Shown here: positions 19,111 through 32,073 of the stretch, piece after piece
Layout of the letters: each line of letters opens with the position of its first letter
How positions within the stretch are numbered: the stretch's first letter is position 1
Assembly: GCF_048771995.1 (NCBI RefSeq)
Contig: NC_133026.1
Span: 11,600,001 to 11,664,000, forward strand
Source of the DNA: Taeniopygia guttata
Lineage: Eukaryota; Chordata; Aves; Passeriformes; Estrildidae
Direction of reading: 5' to 3'
Length of the DNA: 64,000 nucleotides
Notes under the pieces: model-generated
Databases searched by the model: none
What the model was told of the DNA's origin: nothing
Seen by the model: the letters and a program-made list of their open reading frames with translations, nothing else
Made by a program: the position numbers and the translations under genes

Positions 19111-21184
19111 TGACTTGTGTAGGTCTCGAAAAAATATTTATTTATCTAAGTTTACTAGAGAGCCACTTGACTTGCTGTGGTTTTTCTGTGACCTCTGCAT
19201 GGAGAAACAAATGCTACCTGCAGCATTTAAAGGGTCACTTTAAAACCTCACACTGCAAAATAGTTTGAGTAACATCCTATGAAGGATAATTCATTTATCC
19301 TTGTGTTTAATAGTACAATGTGTACAAACACAATAAGAGCAGGATATATGCAAAACAACACGGCTGAGAATGAGCAAATTATTCCAAAGGGAATAATATA
19401 GCTGTCTATACATCATTCCTCCAATAGTTTGACTTGTAAAACAGATGTTTGAAACCTTCTTCTTAAAGCAAACTGACCTCTTGGAGTAAATACATTCAAA
19501 AACATATATTTGTCTTGATTTTTGGATGAGAACTCACTCCTTGAAATAACAGTATTCATGCAGTCAGGTAACTCTATTCCAGTTTTAGTAGAGAAAGACA
19601 TCCACCCCATCAGTTTACATTGATTTGCTGGAAAAAAAGGTTGTGCTGCCCTGAAGTGCCAAACACCAACAGAATACAAGGCTGTATAGAGATAAAGCAA
19701 CCTTCCCTCATGTTTGAAAAGACACGGTGTAGATGAGGTAAAACACAGCTCCACAGACTCCAGCTACACTGACCTCTGCTCCTGGAGGCTCTGGCATGTG
19801 CTGAGCACAGCAGCAGAATGCCAAAAGCCATATTAGCTGTGGGAACAGCGCTGAGCTGACAAGGAGGTCAGCCACATCCCAGAGCCTGAAATCTTAGCAG
19901 GAGAGCTAACAAGAAGCAACAACAGATGAGCTGGAAGATGTTTCACCTACACATGTCTGTGCAGCCACTGAATCTTAATTTTTAAAGGATGGAAATGACA
20001 GCCTCTGGGAAAATATAACAGTTATGTTATAGAGAAGAACTATAAATTACAAGAAGGCTGTGAGTGATCTGAAAGGTCAAAAGAATAAAAAATTTATTTC
20101 TTTGGTGAGCCCTATGTTTCTGAACTGTGGGGGAAATTCTGTACCTTAAGCAAAAAAAGAGCAAATTTGACATTAGTATAGTTTTCTTTGACAAATTTAT
20201 CTTTTATTTTGAAGAACTTAGTGTGTTCAATTCTTGATTTTTGTCTGTCAATGCTTCTTCAAAAATGAAAATTCCATTAACACCTATGTTCTTTCTTTGT
20301 AGAGCAGAATATACACAAAGACAAGAGATGTAATAGGATTTACAAACTTTACCAATGTTACAAACTTGATATGCTAACAGTACAAAAAGAAAAAAAAAAC
20401 TAAACTCCACAATTACAAAATGCTAACAAAACCAATAGTGAAATCCATTTTTTTCCATGTCGTGGGTTAAAATGTCAATTCTTCTGGAGGCCTGCTTTTT
20501 TCAGACTTTTTTTACATCAATACAGATCTTAAAAGTAGTTTTACTTTTAGCAAACTCTTGATTTATACTAAAGTATTCATCTTTTTTATTCTGGCTTTAA
20601 TTCAAATGTATAACTCTTATTTCAATCACGTGGCTGTCTATGCATCTTCAGTCAAATGACCAATTTTCTATTACAAATAAAATTACTTTTTGGGCAGGTT
20701 CTTCACTCCTAATGAAGGAAAAAGGATCAGGTACTGGTTTTGATATCATTAGGCTGCCCACCTATTCATGTAATTTTTAATACATTATATTAAACTTTTG
20801 CATGCAAATTTACAGAGTTTATGATCATTTGGATCATATGCTCTATTAGACCATTGCTGTTTACCTCATTTAGATGCTACTTCACCTTTTTGAATGACAC
20901 CTTCCTTCCCTTTTCCCATTCTGAAGTCTTTCCCAACAGCATTTTGTACTGCCACGATGCTGCCACTATGGAATCTTCAGTAACATTAAAAACTGAACAT
21001 AGGGATGCAATCATCTTAGGTATCTTTTAATTTTCTGCATTTCCACATCATTCCTCTTTGTGAAGTTTAACTTACCTGAGGTTATGTCTTTTGCTTCTTT
21101 AGGGATAAGACAATTGTTGCATTTCTGGGGTGGTCCTTTGCCCCTGTGGTTTTAATTCCCTACAGGAGCAGGAAAGTAATGTTT

Positions 21185-21296
21185 TGTGGGGTTTTTTTTT
21201 TGTTGTTGTTGTTGTTGGGTTTTTTTGGTGTTGTTTTTTGTTTTTTTTTTTTCCTTGTTGTTGTTTGTTTTGGGTTTTTTTGGGGGTTTTTTTAAC
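21185..21296 (+). repeat. T/G low-complexity tract
   Basis: About 110 bases almost entirely of T and G, with (TTG)n and T-run sub-blocks. Simple-sequence DNA; on the other strand it would look like an A-rich tail, but no retroposon adjoins it that I can recognise. Confidence 0.8.
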
Positions 21297-22232
21297 ATAT
21301 TGCTGTTAAATCTTTAGAAACATAGAATCAGAATATCTTGGCTTTGAGCCAAGACCTGAAGATTGCTGCGAAGACAATCCAAGACTGTGGTTCTCTTCTG
21401 GACCACTTATCTGGAGCCTGTGAAAAAACCTAAAAATTTAGTCTCTGATTCACATTCCAGTGTGACATCTGACCAGTCTGCATGGGGGTAATTGCAGTTG
21501 TTTCTTCTGCCCTTGGTATCTCTGATTTCTCTCAGCATATCACAGTCAATGAACCCATCTCAGTCAGAAAACTGGTAATACAGACTCTGCTTTATTTGTT
21601 CTTTTGAGAATTCTCACACAGATTCTGTGCTAGTGACTGAAGTAGTTAACTGTTTCTTTCCTTGTTTTGATCTCAAGGTCTTTTAACACACAAGAAAATT
21701 TTGCTGACACCAAAATTACGTATCTTTTCTGCATGTTTGGTATCATGATATTACAGTGTTTTCATTGCTCTCTTCGCATGGCTTTCTGGCAGGTCTTGCA
21801 TATTGACATCTTCATTCGAGGCTAAAGAGTCAAATTCCTCTTTCTTCACTTACATTTCTAGTGTCTGTAGAAAACCACAATCATGCTGGACAGAATTACT
21901 GATTTTGGATTTGAAATGGCAGTATGGATTGGACTGGGACATTATCTTCCTAATTTGACCATTTGTTCTAGCAGCAGACAGTGAGCTCCTTTATACTGAT
22001 ACAAACAGCCACAACTGAATTCCCTTTTTGACTCAACAATAAGAAGTGCAACAATAATTTCTTGAAAGCAACTCAGTTGTACCTCCTGGTGTCTTCTGCT
22101 CCAGTGATCTTATATTATATGCTAAAAGCAAGAAAGTCTCTGAATCTATTAAGCAACCAAAACTGTAAAAAAAATTCTGGGTATGGTAAGTAAAGCAAAG
22201 GCAAAAATTCTTTATCCAATAGGATATATTTC

Positions 22233-22289
<57 letters not shown>

Positions 22290-23394
22290 CTCATCTAGGC
22301 AATTTCTAACAGGCAATTAAAATCCAAATCATATATGATAGTGCTCATAATTATTCTGCACATCTTTCAGATGTCTGCTTTATCAACTCATTATTGATCT
22401 TTACAGAAGGAGAGCTAAGAAGGGAATTATCTTCAGTCCTGAAGTAGGATATGGTTGTGAAGGAAACAAAAAAGAAATGTTAAATAAATCAAAAAGAAAA
22501 GAAATCTTGGCATAGATTTGGCAAGGAAATTTCATGCTTTTATTTCATCCTCTATGTATTCAGGAAGCTTTTCTACTTTAAGAAAATCCCACATTTTTTG
22601 CAGATATTTTTATATTTTATTTGGAAGTTAAAAAAATTTTAAAAGCCCAAGATATATTGATATACACACACACACATATATGAATATAGATAAATATAGA
22701 TAACTATGGAAAAACGAAAGAACGGTGTTGCCCTGATTCTTAAGTTTTTCTAAAGGCTTCTGAGTTTACATTCTCTTAGAAAACTTTCCCACTCAATTTC
22801 TATAAACAACATATTATTTTGCATTCCTTCATGGGGGTGAAGAAACTTGATGTACTAGTGGTTTGTCCAATGTCTTTGGAGAGGTGGCCCATTCACTCTC
22901 CAATCCACTGTCACCTTTGGAAAAGTATAAAAGTTGGAGTCAGAAAATAAACGCTTTTTTTTTACCTTGCAAAATAGCAGGTAGCTCGCGTTGTGCTTTC
23001 ACGTGTCCTATAGCGACAGAACGGGCTTCTGAAGTGCAGCAAAGAATCCTTCAGAAAGTAACTGAGATGAAACATAAACCCCATTTCCAGGGGGTTCCAT
23101 CTGCATCCCAAACACAAGCCCAGGTCTGCAGCACAGGCTCTGCAATCACCAGCAGCTGCCTGCACGCTGTTCCTGAGGCACAAAATCCCTTTCTTTGCTC
23201 TTCACACAGCTCTTTAAGTCTAGGGCTTTTTTAGACAAATGGGGTCTTAAAGTACATTTCCCATACACCGTTCCTTGCATACAAATGTAAGATCTTTGGT
23301 TAAGGGTTATGGGTGCTGCTGGGGTGCACGGAGGCTCTGCTGCCCCGACCAATGCCCAAGTGGCTGAGTCCCTGGATCCCTGAGTCCCCAGACC
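21297..23394. other. AT-rich intergenic DNA
   Basis: Nothing gene-like is supported apart from chance ORFs. A block at about 21318..21345 faintly resembles the AT-rich start of a reversed CR1 end but is too weak to call. Microsatellites are listed separately. Confidence 0.5.
22233..22289 (+). repeat. (ATT)n microsatellite
   Basis: About 57 bases of uninterrupted TAT/ATT trinucleotide repeat, some 19 units. The purity suggests it is polymorphic. Confidence 0.95.
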
Positions 23395-23530
23395 CTGGAT
23401 CACTTTAAAGGACATGTGGCACTCAGGGACATGGTTTGGTGGTGGATATGGCAGGGATAGTGATAGGCTTATGATTGAACATATGATCTTAAGGGTCTTT
23501 TCCAGCCTTAATGGTTCTGATTCTAGGTAT
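23395..23530 (+). mobile_element. CR1: CR1 LINE 3' end fragment
   Basis: The stretch with CAGGGACATGGTTTGGTGGTGG, then GATCTTAAGGGTCTTTTCCAGCC and a decayed ATTCTA-type end matches the last ~130 bases of an avian CR1 in sense orientation. 5'-truncated, non-coding, old. The left limit is approximate. Confidence 0.75.
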
Positions 23531-26500
23531 CTGATGCACATCTGCTCCCACAGAAATGAAAATTTTCCTCTATCTCTAGCCCTGGAAATTTGTTTCACAG
23601 CTTCCTATGTCTTTATGCCTCAATCTTTGCTTGTTGTTTTTTTTTTGTTTTGTTTTCATTTTGCAAGGAACAGTTCCCTGAACCACTGATCCCTGTTACT
23701 CAGATTTTCTTAGGCCATACTTGTCCTTCATTCCTTTCAAGCTGCACTGCCATGGTTTCTAGAGATGGTTTCTCAAGCATGAAAAGCAGGCATGGCCCCC
23801 TCAAAACATTGTGTGAATGTTTATTTGATGCTAAAGGGTGTGGAGGGAACAGCCAAGTGAAAAACCAAAAGAGCAGAGATTTTGAATATAGCAGGAACTT
23901 TGAAGTAAAGTCTGGCTGGTGGCAGATCTTCCTTTAGAGGGATTTATCTGGTTTAGGTGAAGAAAGTTAAATTAAATAAAAAACCAAATAAACATAATTG
24001 CGCATTCCAAATTCACAACACTGTTTTTGGGAAAGGATTAAAATATTTTCATTAGAATATATCACCAGGAAGATGTAACTGCAATGAGGAACCACTCAGC
24101 CTTTAGCTCTACTTTTACTGTGTGCCGCTGTAGCAGAATGGCATCCCAAAGCAGCACTTCAGTGTACTCTTGTACTGACATTTCAAATTTCACTGCTGCC
24201 TGTCCTGCTGTTTCAATTTCCATGTACTGCATGTCAGTGGGGATTTTTTTGCATTTGTTGTTGGGTAGATGAAAAAGAGTGCTAGGTAGTCGAGGGTAGG
24301 ATTATGCCCTTTGTAAGACTTGCTGTACAGTCAGAGCCTGCTCTTGCCTTATGTATAATTGCTGAGTCTTGTCATTTCCATCTTGCCCTTGAAACGATCT
24401 CTAATGAAATGCAGCAGAATCTTATTCCCATGGGAGATTGATTATTGTGCAGTTTCACACTCATTTAGCTCTCCCTTTTCTGTTAGAAGGGTATGAGCTG
24501 ATTATTTCCACCACTGTCCACAGCCTTCTGCTTTCTCCCCAGCCTTCTGCTTTCTCCATTAGGAAGCTTCTACAGCTTCTGCAATTTTCTTAATGGAAAC
24601 AACTTATTTTCTAAGATTCTTTATTATATAATCATTGAGGGGAAAAAAAAAAGTTGTTTCTCCTCTGTAAATGAAGATAAGAAATTAGTAGAAATAAAAT
24701 ATCTAATGCACTTTAGGTGAAAAAATAATAGCATATAACAGGCAGGAAAGTAAGAGGAAAACAGTGATGATGGACAGTATGGGAACGGGAATAGAAAAAA
24801 AATAAGGAAAAGGGAGAAATGGAGAGGAAAAGGAATCTTAATTTTATAATGAAATTAAAATCAAATTGCTGTTAATGCCACTTCTATGTACTCTGCCTCA
24901 TGTCATTGAAATTTTAATTGACTTTTGCCTGATGAGGAAAGTTGGAGAAAGAACATTCACAGCAATGAAATAGGGAAAGCATTTCTACAACAGAGGAAAA
25001 TATATCTCTTTAAAAGGGAAGGAGGCACAAGACATTGAAGGGGAAGGAGAATTTAAGTGTCTTGGGCTCCAGTTGTGAAATCAGTTTTAGAAAAAAACTG
25101 AATGTCTGATAAAACTGTACCTAAATTACCTACACTTGATTATGCAATATATGCACAAGGATATGCATCCTGAAGCACATCAACTCTGTTTAAATCTTCA
25201 CATCCCTATAATCTGCAATTTCATCATTTAGGCAGTTCCACAAAAATTTACTGTGCATTATGAAACTTAGTGGTACTTTCTCCACAGAGACTGAACCATA
25301 TCATCCTGACAAGTCAAGTAGGCATTGTGCTTGTATAATTAGATTATGTAAAATAATATTGGATATACAATTTACAACTGTTTATTGATTAGTTTGACAG
25401 TAGCTATGTATGGATATTGTTCTATATAGAGGGTGTTTCACTCCTACTCAAGACTGGAATTTCTCTCAGTGTTTTGTGTAATTCTAAAATTCTTTCAAAG
25501 CAGGTATTGATATTTTCTAGTCTCATTAGGGCCCTGCCATCTGCTGCCTTGATGACTTTGCAAGAAATGCTGAGTGATTTAGGATGTTTTTGACAGTATC
25601 AAAGATTTTCTTTAAACTTCATTGTTCTGTGTTCTGCTCTATTGATGAATCCCTCTTGCTTTGCCTCATCAGTTGTGCCTCCTGATCGAAGTCCCCACAT
25701 GCCACTCATTCATTTTTACTGTATGATATTTCCTTGATTTCAGCACTTGCCTCTCATTCACAATACTCTTCCCTCATACAATATCTATGCTTATTCTATG
25801 AACCTTATTTTTGACCTTGGCATATGATGACCTGCTTTCAGGATCATGTTTCTTTATTCTTTCCAGCATTGATGTTACTTGTTCCCTTTTTGATATCTCA
25901 GATCACTTATAAATGACTGTCCAATAGCTATAACACATTCACACAAACATTTTCTGATAATTTTTTGCTATAATCTTGTAAAATGTTGTCGTAATTTATA
26001 ATTTGTGTGCATGTAATATAGAAGCTTTAATTTCAGCAAGCTACAAAACAATTGTACAACCATAGTTGTAACAACCAGTTTCCCCTTAGAGTAAAATGGA
26101 ATAACCATATGGATTAATAGCATATTTATGCAAGTGCTGTTCCATATATAAGCAAATCCAGTTCCTGGGTTTGTTGGTTTGTTTGTTTGCTTGGTTTTTG
26201 TTTGCTTTAATTTAAGTGGGAGATGGATAAAGGCTAGGGGGAAACACAAAATGACAGTAGAGCCATTTCTTTAAACCACGGATGATTTCTTATTGTTTTT
26301 TGGAAATCTGCATTTCAATCAAATTTGTGTTTTAACATAGTTAACTACTATTTATACTATTGCTGTTGTACACCTAAATATTCAACCATAATTTTCTCTA
26401 AAGGAGGAAAAAAAATCTGTGTGAAGTCTTTAACTAAAAGACTCATACATCTTTATATATTACCTAAAACTTGAAATGCAGTTTAAAGCAGAATATTTGA

Positions 26501-27087
26501 GATATTTTACTACCGTAAACCTTGATCCTCCTTCATCCTACTCCTGATAGAATAAATGATGAAAACTATTCGAAGACAATGCCTAAGAGAACAAAAACAA
26601 TGATCAAAGAACTAGAAAACATGTTTTCTGAAAGCTAGTAAGAACTAGGTTTCTGTTAGAAAACTGGACACAGGAGAAATATGACAAGTCTTCAGAAGTG
26701 TGAAAATTTGCAGTGGGGACAAATGGGAATAAGGTTTTATCTTTGTTCTTTTTAGACAAAAGCAAGAGGTAAAGATTATAAATCACTTCAAAGAAGATCT
26801 ACATTGGAAATTACAAAGAAAAACATCTTGCAACTAGAGCCATTCAAAATTAGAGACAGGATGCAGGAAGGGCCCAGAATGTCTATTACATAAATATTTA
26901 CACAAGACAAACATCTGTCAGGGAAGGTTTGGTTTATGTGATGATCTTCCTTGTGGGGCCAAAATAGAAAAAATGGCCATGGCAATATTTGATTCTGTAA
27001 ATACAGTACGAATAATTGACATCTCAATCTTCTGCTGAAACAACTGAATGTAATTAATGAAACAACAAAAAGATTCAGACTCAATTA
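23531..27087. other. AT-rich intergenic DNA
   Basis: No gene recognised. It contains a 20-base tandem duplication at about 24521..24557 (CAGCCTTCTGCTTTCTCC twice) and a (TTTG)-type patch near 26172..26210. Otherwise unremarkable. Confidence 0.5.
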
Positions 27088-27177
27088 CAAGACAGCAGAA
27101 CAAGTGTGTTGAAGCAGAGAAGGTAACATGCCTGTCGTACCTGCTGTGTTGCTGTATATAACCTTGAAATTCTGGAA

Positions 27178-27450
27178 ATGAAAATTACTTCCACTGAGCT
27201 ACCAGCAGATAACTGCAAGGATCAAGAGAAGATTTGTGGCAGGATTATCCGTAATACGAAATATGCAGGTAGCAATATGATTCTTAGCTCTGGCACCAAA
27301 AGTGATCAAAGCAAGCTATCAGAAAAAGTAACTTCAGAGAAATATGAAACAGTCAATCCAGAAATGACAAATAATGAAGACCTCAAAAGTCTCATAAAAA
27401 TGGTGAGAAAAGAGATACTCAAAGAGGTTCCAAAGGGAGCTGTGGTATAA
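27178..27450 (+). CDS. Unrecognised 90-codon ORF, possibly coding
   Basis: Opens with ATG and ends TAA; the frame is open for about 25 further codons upstream of the ATG. The protein is polar and charged (rich in Lys, Glu, Ser, Thr), with a C-terminal basic amphipathic stretch (LIKMVRKEILKEV). I see no signal peptide, membrane segment or family motif. The A-rich base composition alone gives Lys/Glu-rich chance ORFs, so coding status is unproven. It could be an exon, part of a processed pseudogene, or noise. Confidence 0.2.
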   Translation: MKITSTELPADNCKDQEKICGRIIRNTKYAGSNMILSSGTKSDQSKLSEKVTSEKYETVNPEMTNNEDLKSLIKMVRKEILKEVPKGAVV

Positions 27451-30400
27451 ATTGTTATGTAACCAACATGAGTATACTTGTACTTGCACCATGTCAGAAA
27501 GTCTTGGAAATTAATCAGAATTTTGAAATATATTTGATTTATCAAGTTAATGAAATGGAAACAAAAAATGTCATTTGATTTTTAATATAATTGAAAACCA
27601 TATTTACTAAAATGTCAGCTTGTGCAAACAGCTAGTAGTTTTGCTGTTTCTGAACATTTTTTTCCTCTACTCAGCAAAAAGGTAAATATTTGGCTTTCAT
27701 AGTGCTATATGGATACTATTTGTATCTTCATAGCTATTTTGAGAAAGAGTTATCTTGTATGAGGCAAGGGTCCACCTAGTCAAGTGTCTTGCATTTTGTG
27801 AGTACTTGGATTGGATGCTTGGATTAGCATATAAAACGTAGTCAAATACAGAGAAATGTTTTGCTTCTGGTATTCTTCCCTAGTTTTCAGAAAACTTCTG
27901 TCTGAAAGAATTCCTAACACTTTAGTTTACAAGTCTTTCTGCCTAGAATTTGCATAATTATTTTTTGAAACTATCTAAGGTATGGTATCAAGACAAAATG
28001 TTGCACGGTATAATTGAGTGACGCTGATGTTTCTTTTAATGGCTACCTGACGAATTTCTCCAAACCATCTCCATCCCCTTCACCTCTGTTGGGGAAACAA
28101 TGAATAAATAATTCTCTAAATAGACTCTTCATTACTCTAATTTCTTTCCTCTAGTCATGTCATATTTCTAGTCATCTCTTCCCAGACTAAGAATGAGACT
28201 TCCCAGACACAGATTAATATTCCCTCCTGTAAAAATACAGGATTCCCTACCTTTGATCATCCCTCCATTTTTCACTTTATTATTTTCAACCTAGTGTTTC
28301 ATTTTTTGAAATGTGAGAATCAGAAGTATTCCTGAGATGTAGGATCACCATCAGACTGTAAAGCAACAGCAGACTTCTACTACGAAAGCAGTTCTGTGCC
28401 AGTGTAGAAAGGTTGTTCAAGAGCACCTTATTAGTTCTTGCTATGCAGACACTATTAATGTTAAAGAATAAATCAATATTTAAAGTATTGAAACCTGTAC
28501 TATCAGTTACCCGTACATTTTTACAAAAGCTATCAGAATGTGAAAACTGATTGCTATTCTTTAGGTACCAATGTTTCATAATTCAAATCACACACAAAAT
28601 ATAAATTATTTATTTCTGCTCCTACTATTCCCCATTATGTCTCCATCCTTCCAAAATGCATGAGCATCTTCCAGCTATTATCTGTATACTATTGTAAATA
28701 CCAACAGGTTTTCTTGACCTTATTGCTCAGAGATGACTGCAGCAAATCTACTTTGAAATCACATGTTATTAAACAGAAGCAATGATATGTGCGCCTGGGA
28801 AAAGAGGAGTAAAGAGAGAAAAAACAACCCTTCTCTTTTTTTTTTTTTTTTTTAGGCTTTGGAAAAAAGTTTGAGTTTTAGCTGAAAGTGTCTCTTGTTA
28901 TCAGTTTGTCCAGACTCGTTTCTCAAACCCAAGTTTCGGTTTCTGGTTTTCTTTATATTAAATTGCACCAACTTTTTTCTTGGAAGACTGTCTGTCTTCT
29001 CCTGAGTTTGCATCTCTGAGTCTGCTCTCTTCTTGTAAAAGATTCTCTGGAGCAGCTCTGTTTATCTGAAACAGTTCATTTTTGTCTTAATGTTTTGTTC
29101 TCTGCTTCTGGTAATCTTCACTCCTCATATTTTTGGAAAATTCAGCTGTGTCACTGTGAAGTCTCCTCTTCTTAAATGAGGAAAAAAAGCTGAATTTCTT
29201 TAATCTTGCTTCATAACTAGTATTAATTTAGCTTATTTCACTTGCATTCCTCTAAAGCAATTATAGCCACTCTTCTTAAGTGCAGATGCAAATTAGGATA
29301 AAGACAGTATGGATTTTCCTCCCCGCTCTTTATTCCTAGCAATTTGTATTAACTATATATCCTTACTTTCCTCCTTCCATGATTCAGAATGAAACATATA
29401 CTGTATCTGAAATTAGAAAAATGTAATCTCTAACAACCGAAGTGCAGTACTTAAATGTCCTTAATCCCTGCTTTTACATTCCCTATAGCCGTTGTTCCCT
29501 CCACAGAGTTTCATCTGACAACTTCGATATTTGGCTGTTAAATATCCTTTCCAAAAGCACTCATGCTTTTCTAGTCAAACTTTCAGCCAAATTTTCCAGT
29601 GCTAACCTGCAGAGCATTCAGATCTTATTTAGATGATGGAAATTTCTTCCCTGCTTTCTTACTTTTCTTGCTTAGTTTTTCACTTATATCAAAACTAACA
29701 GGTGTCCTATAAACTTATTCACCATTAGCACTGTATCAAGCAGGCATGCACAATAAATGTCTGTAAAATGCTATTTGGGACCACTCCATGTTCAAACAGG
29801 AAAAACCTAGTTGCATTAATTTGTTAAACAAAAGGTTTCAAAACAATATTTTTTTCACTTATTTAAAAAAAATAGGGAAACATTTAAATTACTTTTCTGA
29901 GAAATGAAATAATTTATTTGATCAGAGAGTTTAGATATGCTTTTTAAAATTAGTAAGTTTTATTTGGGTAATAGCTTAACATTCACCCATTGATATTTCT
30001 CTACACTTAACATTTTGAATCTAAGAAACCCTGACAAGAAAAGTCAAAGAAATGCTAACCTATATTTCCCCAGAAAATAATTATAAAACCAGATGAGAAT
30101 TGCTTGTCTCACAGGAGAAATTTTGATTTTTTTCTTCCTTTTAAAAATATTTACATATTTAAAATAATAAAATGTAAGCTCAGAGTTCTAAATAACAACT
30201 TTTTCCTGTGAAGACAGCTTGAATTTTATATTTTTAGAAACTTGCACTAAGCAGTTAAATATCAATGGGCAAAAGAAAAAAGTCACAATTAAAAAAACTC
30301 TTTAAACTACATGATGAAAATATTTGATATGCATCTGATTAAATGTTATGAGCTTATGGAAAATCACGAGACTTTAATTAGTTCCCTGGTTTGAAAAGAA

Positions 30401-31950
30401 TGTATTTTTTATTTTGTCCCTCCCCCAGACTAATAGGCTGGTGTGTATAAACCTAGGGTGTTTTTGTTATTTATATTCAGGAAAGATTTTGCAGAGAAAA
30501 CAATTTTAAAGTTAGCCTTCCCAATTAAGGCTGAGTCAGGGAGGAGCAGCCCCTTGAGTCTTGTGCTATTATTAAACTATTGGATAGCAGCAGCATGTCC
30601 CTTGCAGGCATCACAAACCAGGTGATTTTTGACCTCTACTGCTTTCTGCCCCCCTTGTCCCTTGAACAATTGTTTCTCATGTTCAGCCTGTTGTGAGCTG
30701 GGTCAGGTCAGCAATTCACAGGGCTAAGTGTGTAATACACAGCAGTCAATTCATTAACACATGTTATTCTTCCTATTATTGTCATGCCTTGGTTTTGTTG
30801 AAAAATATCTCCAACAGAAACATCCAACAAATATGGTATAAAATAACTCTCAACATTTCTTGTTTTCAACTGCAGATACTTTTTAAAATGTTTAAACCTT
30901 CACATGGTAATTGCTAAGAAAGGATTTTTAAAATTGGCACTAAGTAAATAAGCCTCCCTTCCTATTTTTTTTTTTAATTCAAATGTAAATATTTGAAAAT
31001 AAAAAAGTTTAAAAAGCTAAAATTTTACCCTGAGACATGTTGCCCAGAGAGAGGATTCTTTCGCTAAACTTCCTATGTAGCTTAGCAGAAACGGATTACA
31101 AAAGCTTTGCATTCCAAGCCTATAAAATATTTCCCTTCTTTTTCAATTAAAATATTTCTATTTTTGCACAAGTCAGCTTCCAATGCATAAAGTCTTAGAC
31201 AAACTGCATAAATATACAACTCTCCCTATAATAACTTGCAATAGTACAAAATGTTGGGGAATATTTTTTGGATGTAGACATGAACTTAAACTCACAGTTT
31301 CCTCATCCTACCACTTTGTCTATATTGAACATAGCTCAGGGGACATTTTACCTACTCTTAGTTCAGTGCATACCTGCCACACTCACAGATATTCTCATTC
31401 TGACTAAGCCACCTACACTAGACAAAGCCAGAAATCCAATTCATCTTTTCTGTAGTTTATTACTGCAGTCTTGTTGGTAAGTCAACAAGAGAAGGTGTAA
31501 ACTTTTGTAGCAGCAAATATTCATTTAATTTGGGAAAACTGCCAAAAAAATAATAGAAATTGTAATACCAATGGTAATGATAATTATGGACAGCATTATT
31601 CAAATTGCCATAAGAATAACGTTACAAAAGGCTTGCCTCTTAAAAATGAAAAAAGAATCTTAGAATTTCTACCTAAAATCCCAGCATAAACAAGGCAGTC
31701 TTTAGGTGACACAAAGCTTCTGCTTGTGCCTGATTCCTTCATCCATTACACAAGCCCAAATCCACTGACACCTGTAGCAGAATAGTCTTGTTTAAAGCTG
31801 ATACACTGGAAGAGAGAATCAAGCCTCGCTGACTTGCTATTAGTAATATGATTCCCAGAATGTCTGATATAATCTCCTTAGCTGAGTATTTTTCTTTGTT
31901 TGTTCTTAGCAAGGTACTATTAGATGTTTTGCTTTTGATAATGGCCACAT
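27451..31950. other. AT-rich intergenic DNA
   Basis: No gene, RNA gene or transposon recognised. A poly-T run lies at about 28838..28854. Confidence 0.5.
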
Positions 31951-32073
31951 GAGAATGGGGCCCTGAGCAAACTGATCTAACGGATGGCATTTCTTCCCAT
32001 GACAAGTGGATTGGAACTGGGTGGATTTTTGAGGTCTCTTCCAACCCAAGTCATTCTATGATACTATGATGAT
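31951..32073 (+). mobile_element. CR1: CR1 LINE 3' end fragment
   Basis: The sequence from GGGGCCCTGAGCAAACTGATC through GAGGTCTCTTCCAACCCAAG to the terminal ATTCTATGATACTATGATGAT is the typical avian CR1 3' end in sense orientation, with its diagnostic octamer-like tail. 5'-truncated and non-coding. Confidence 0.9.

Larger units (their letters stand above)
15059..21184. other. AT-rich intergenic DNA
   Basis: No gene or transposon recognised. Small structures seen: a three-copy 10-base tandem at about 16623..16652, a perfect 10-bp inverted repeat at 17556..17580, a pair of roughly 17-base direct repeats at about 18698..18740, and a short (TG)n tract at about 19088..19110. Open frames are short, without domain or family resemblance. 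Confidence 0.55.

Noticed and set aside
21318..21345. Reversed CR1 end
   Set aside because: Only a short AT-rich resemblance (ATAGAATCAGAAT) without the conserved downstream blocks.
22863..23234. 123-codon plus-strand ORF as a coding exon
   Set aside because: No family resemblance, no splice-site framing, and an equally open frame on the opposite strand; looks like chance.
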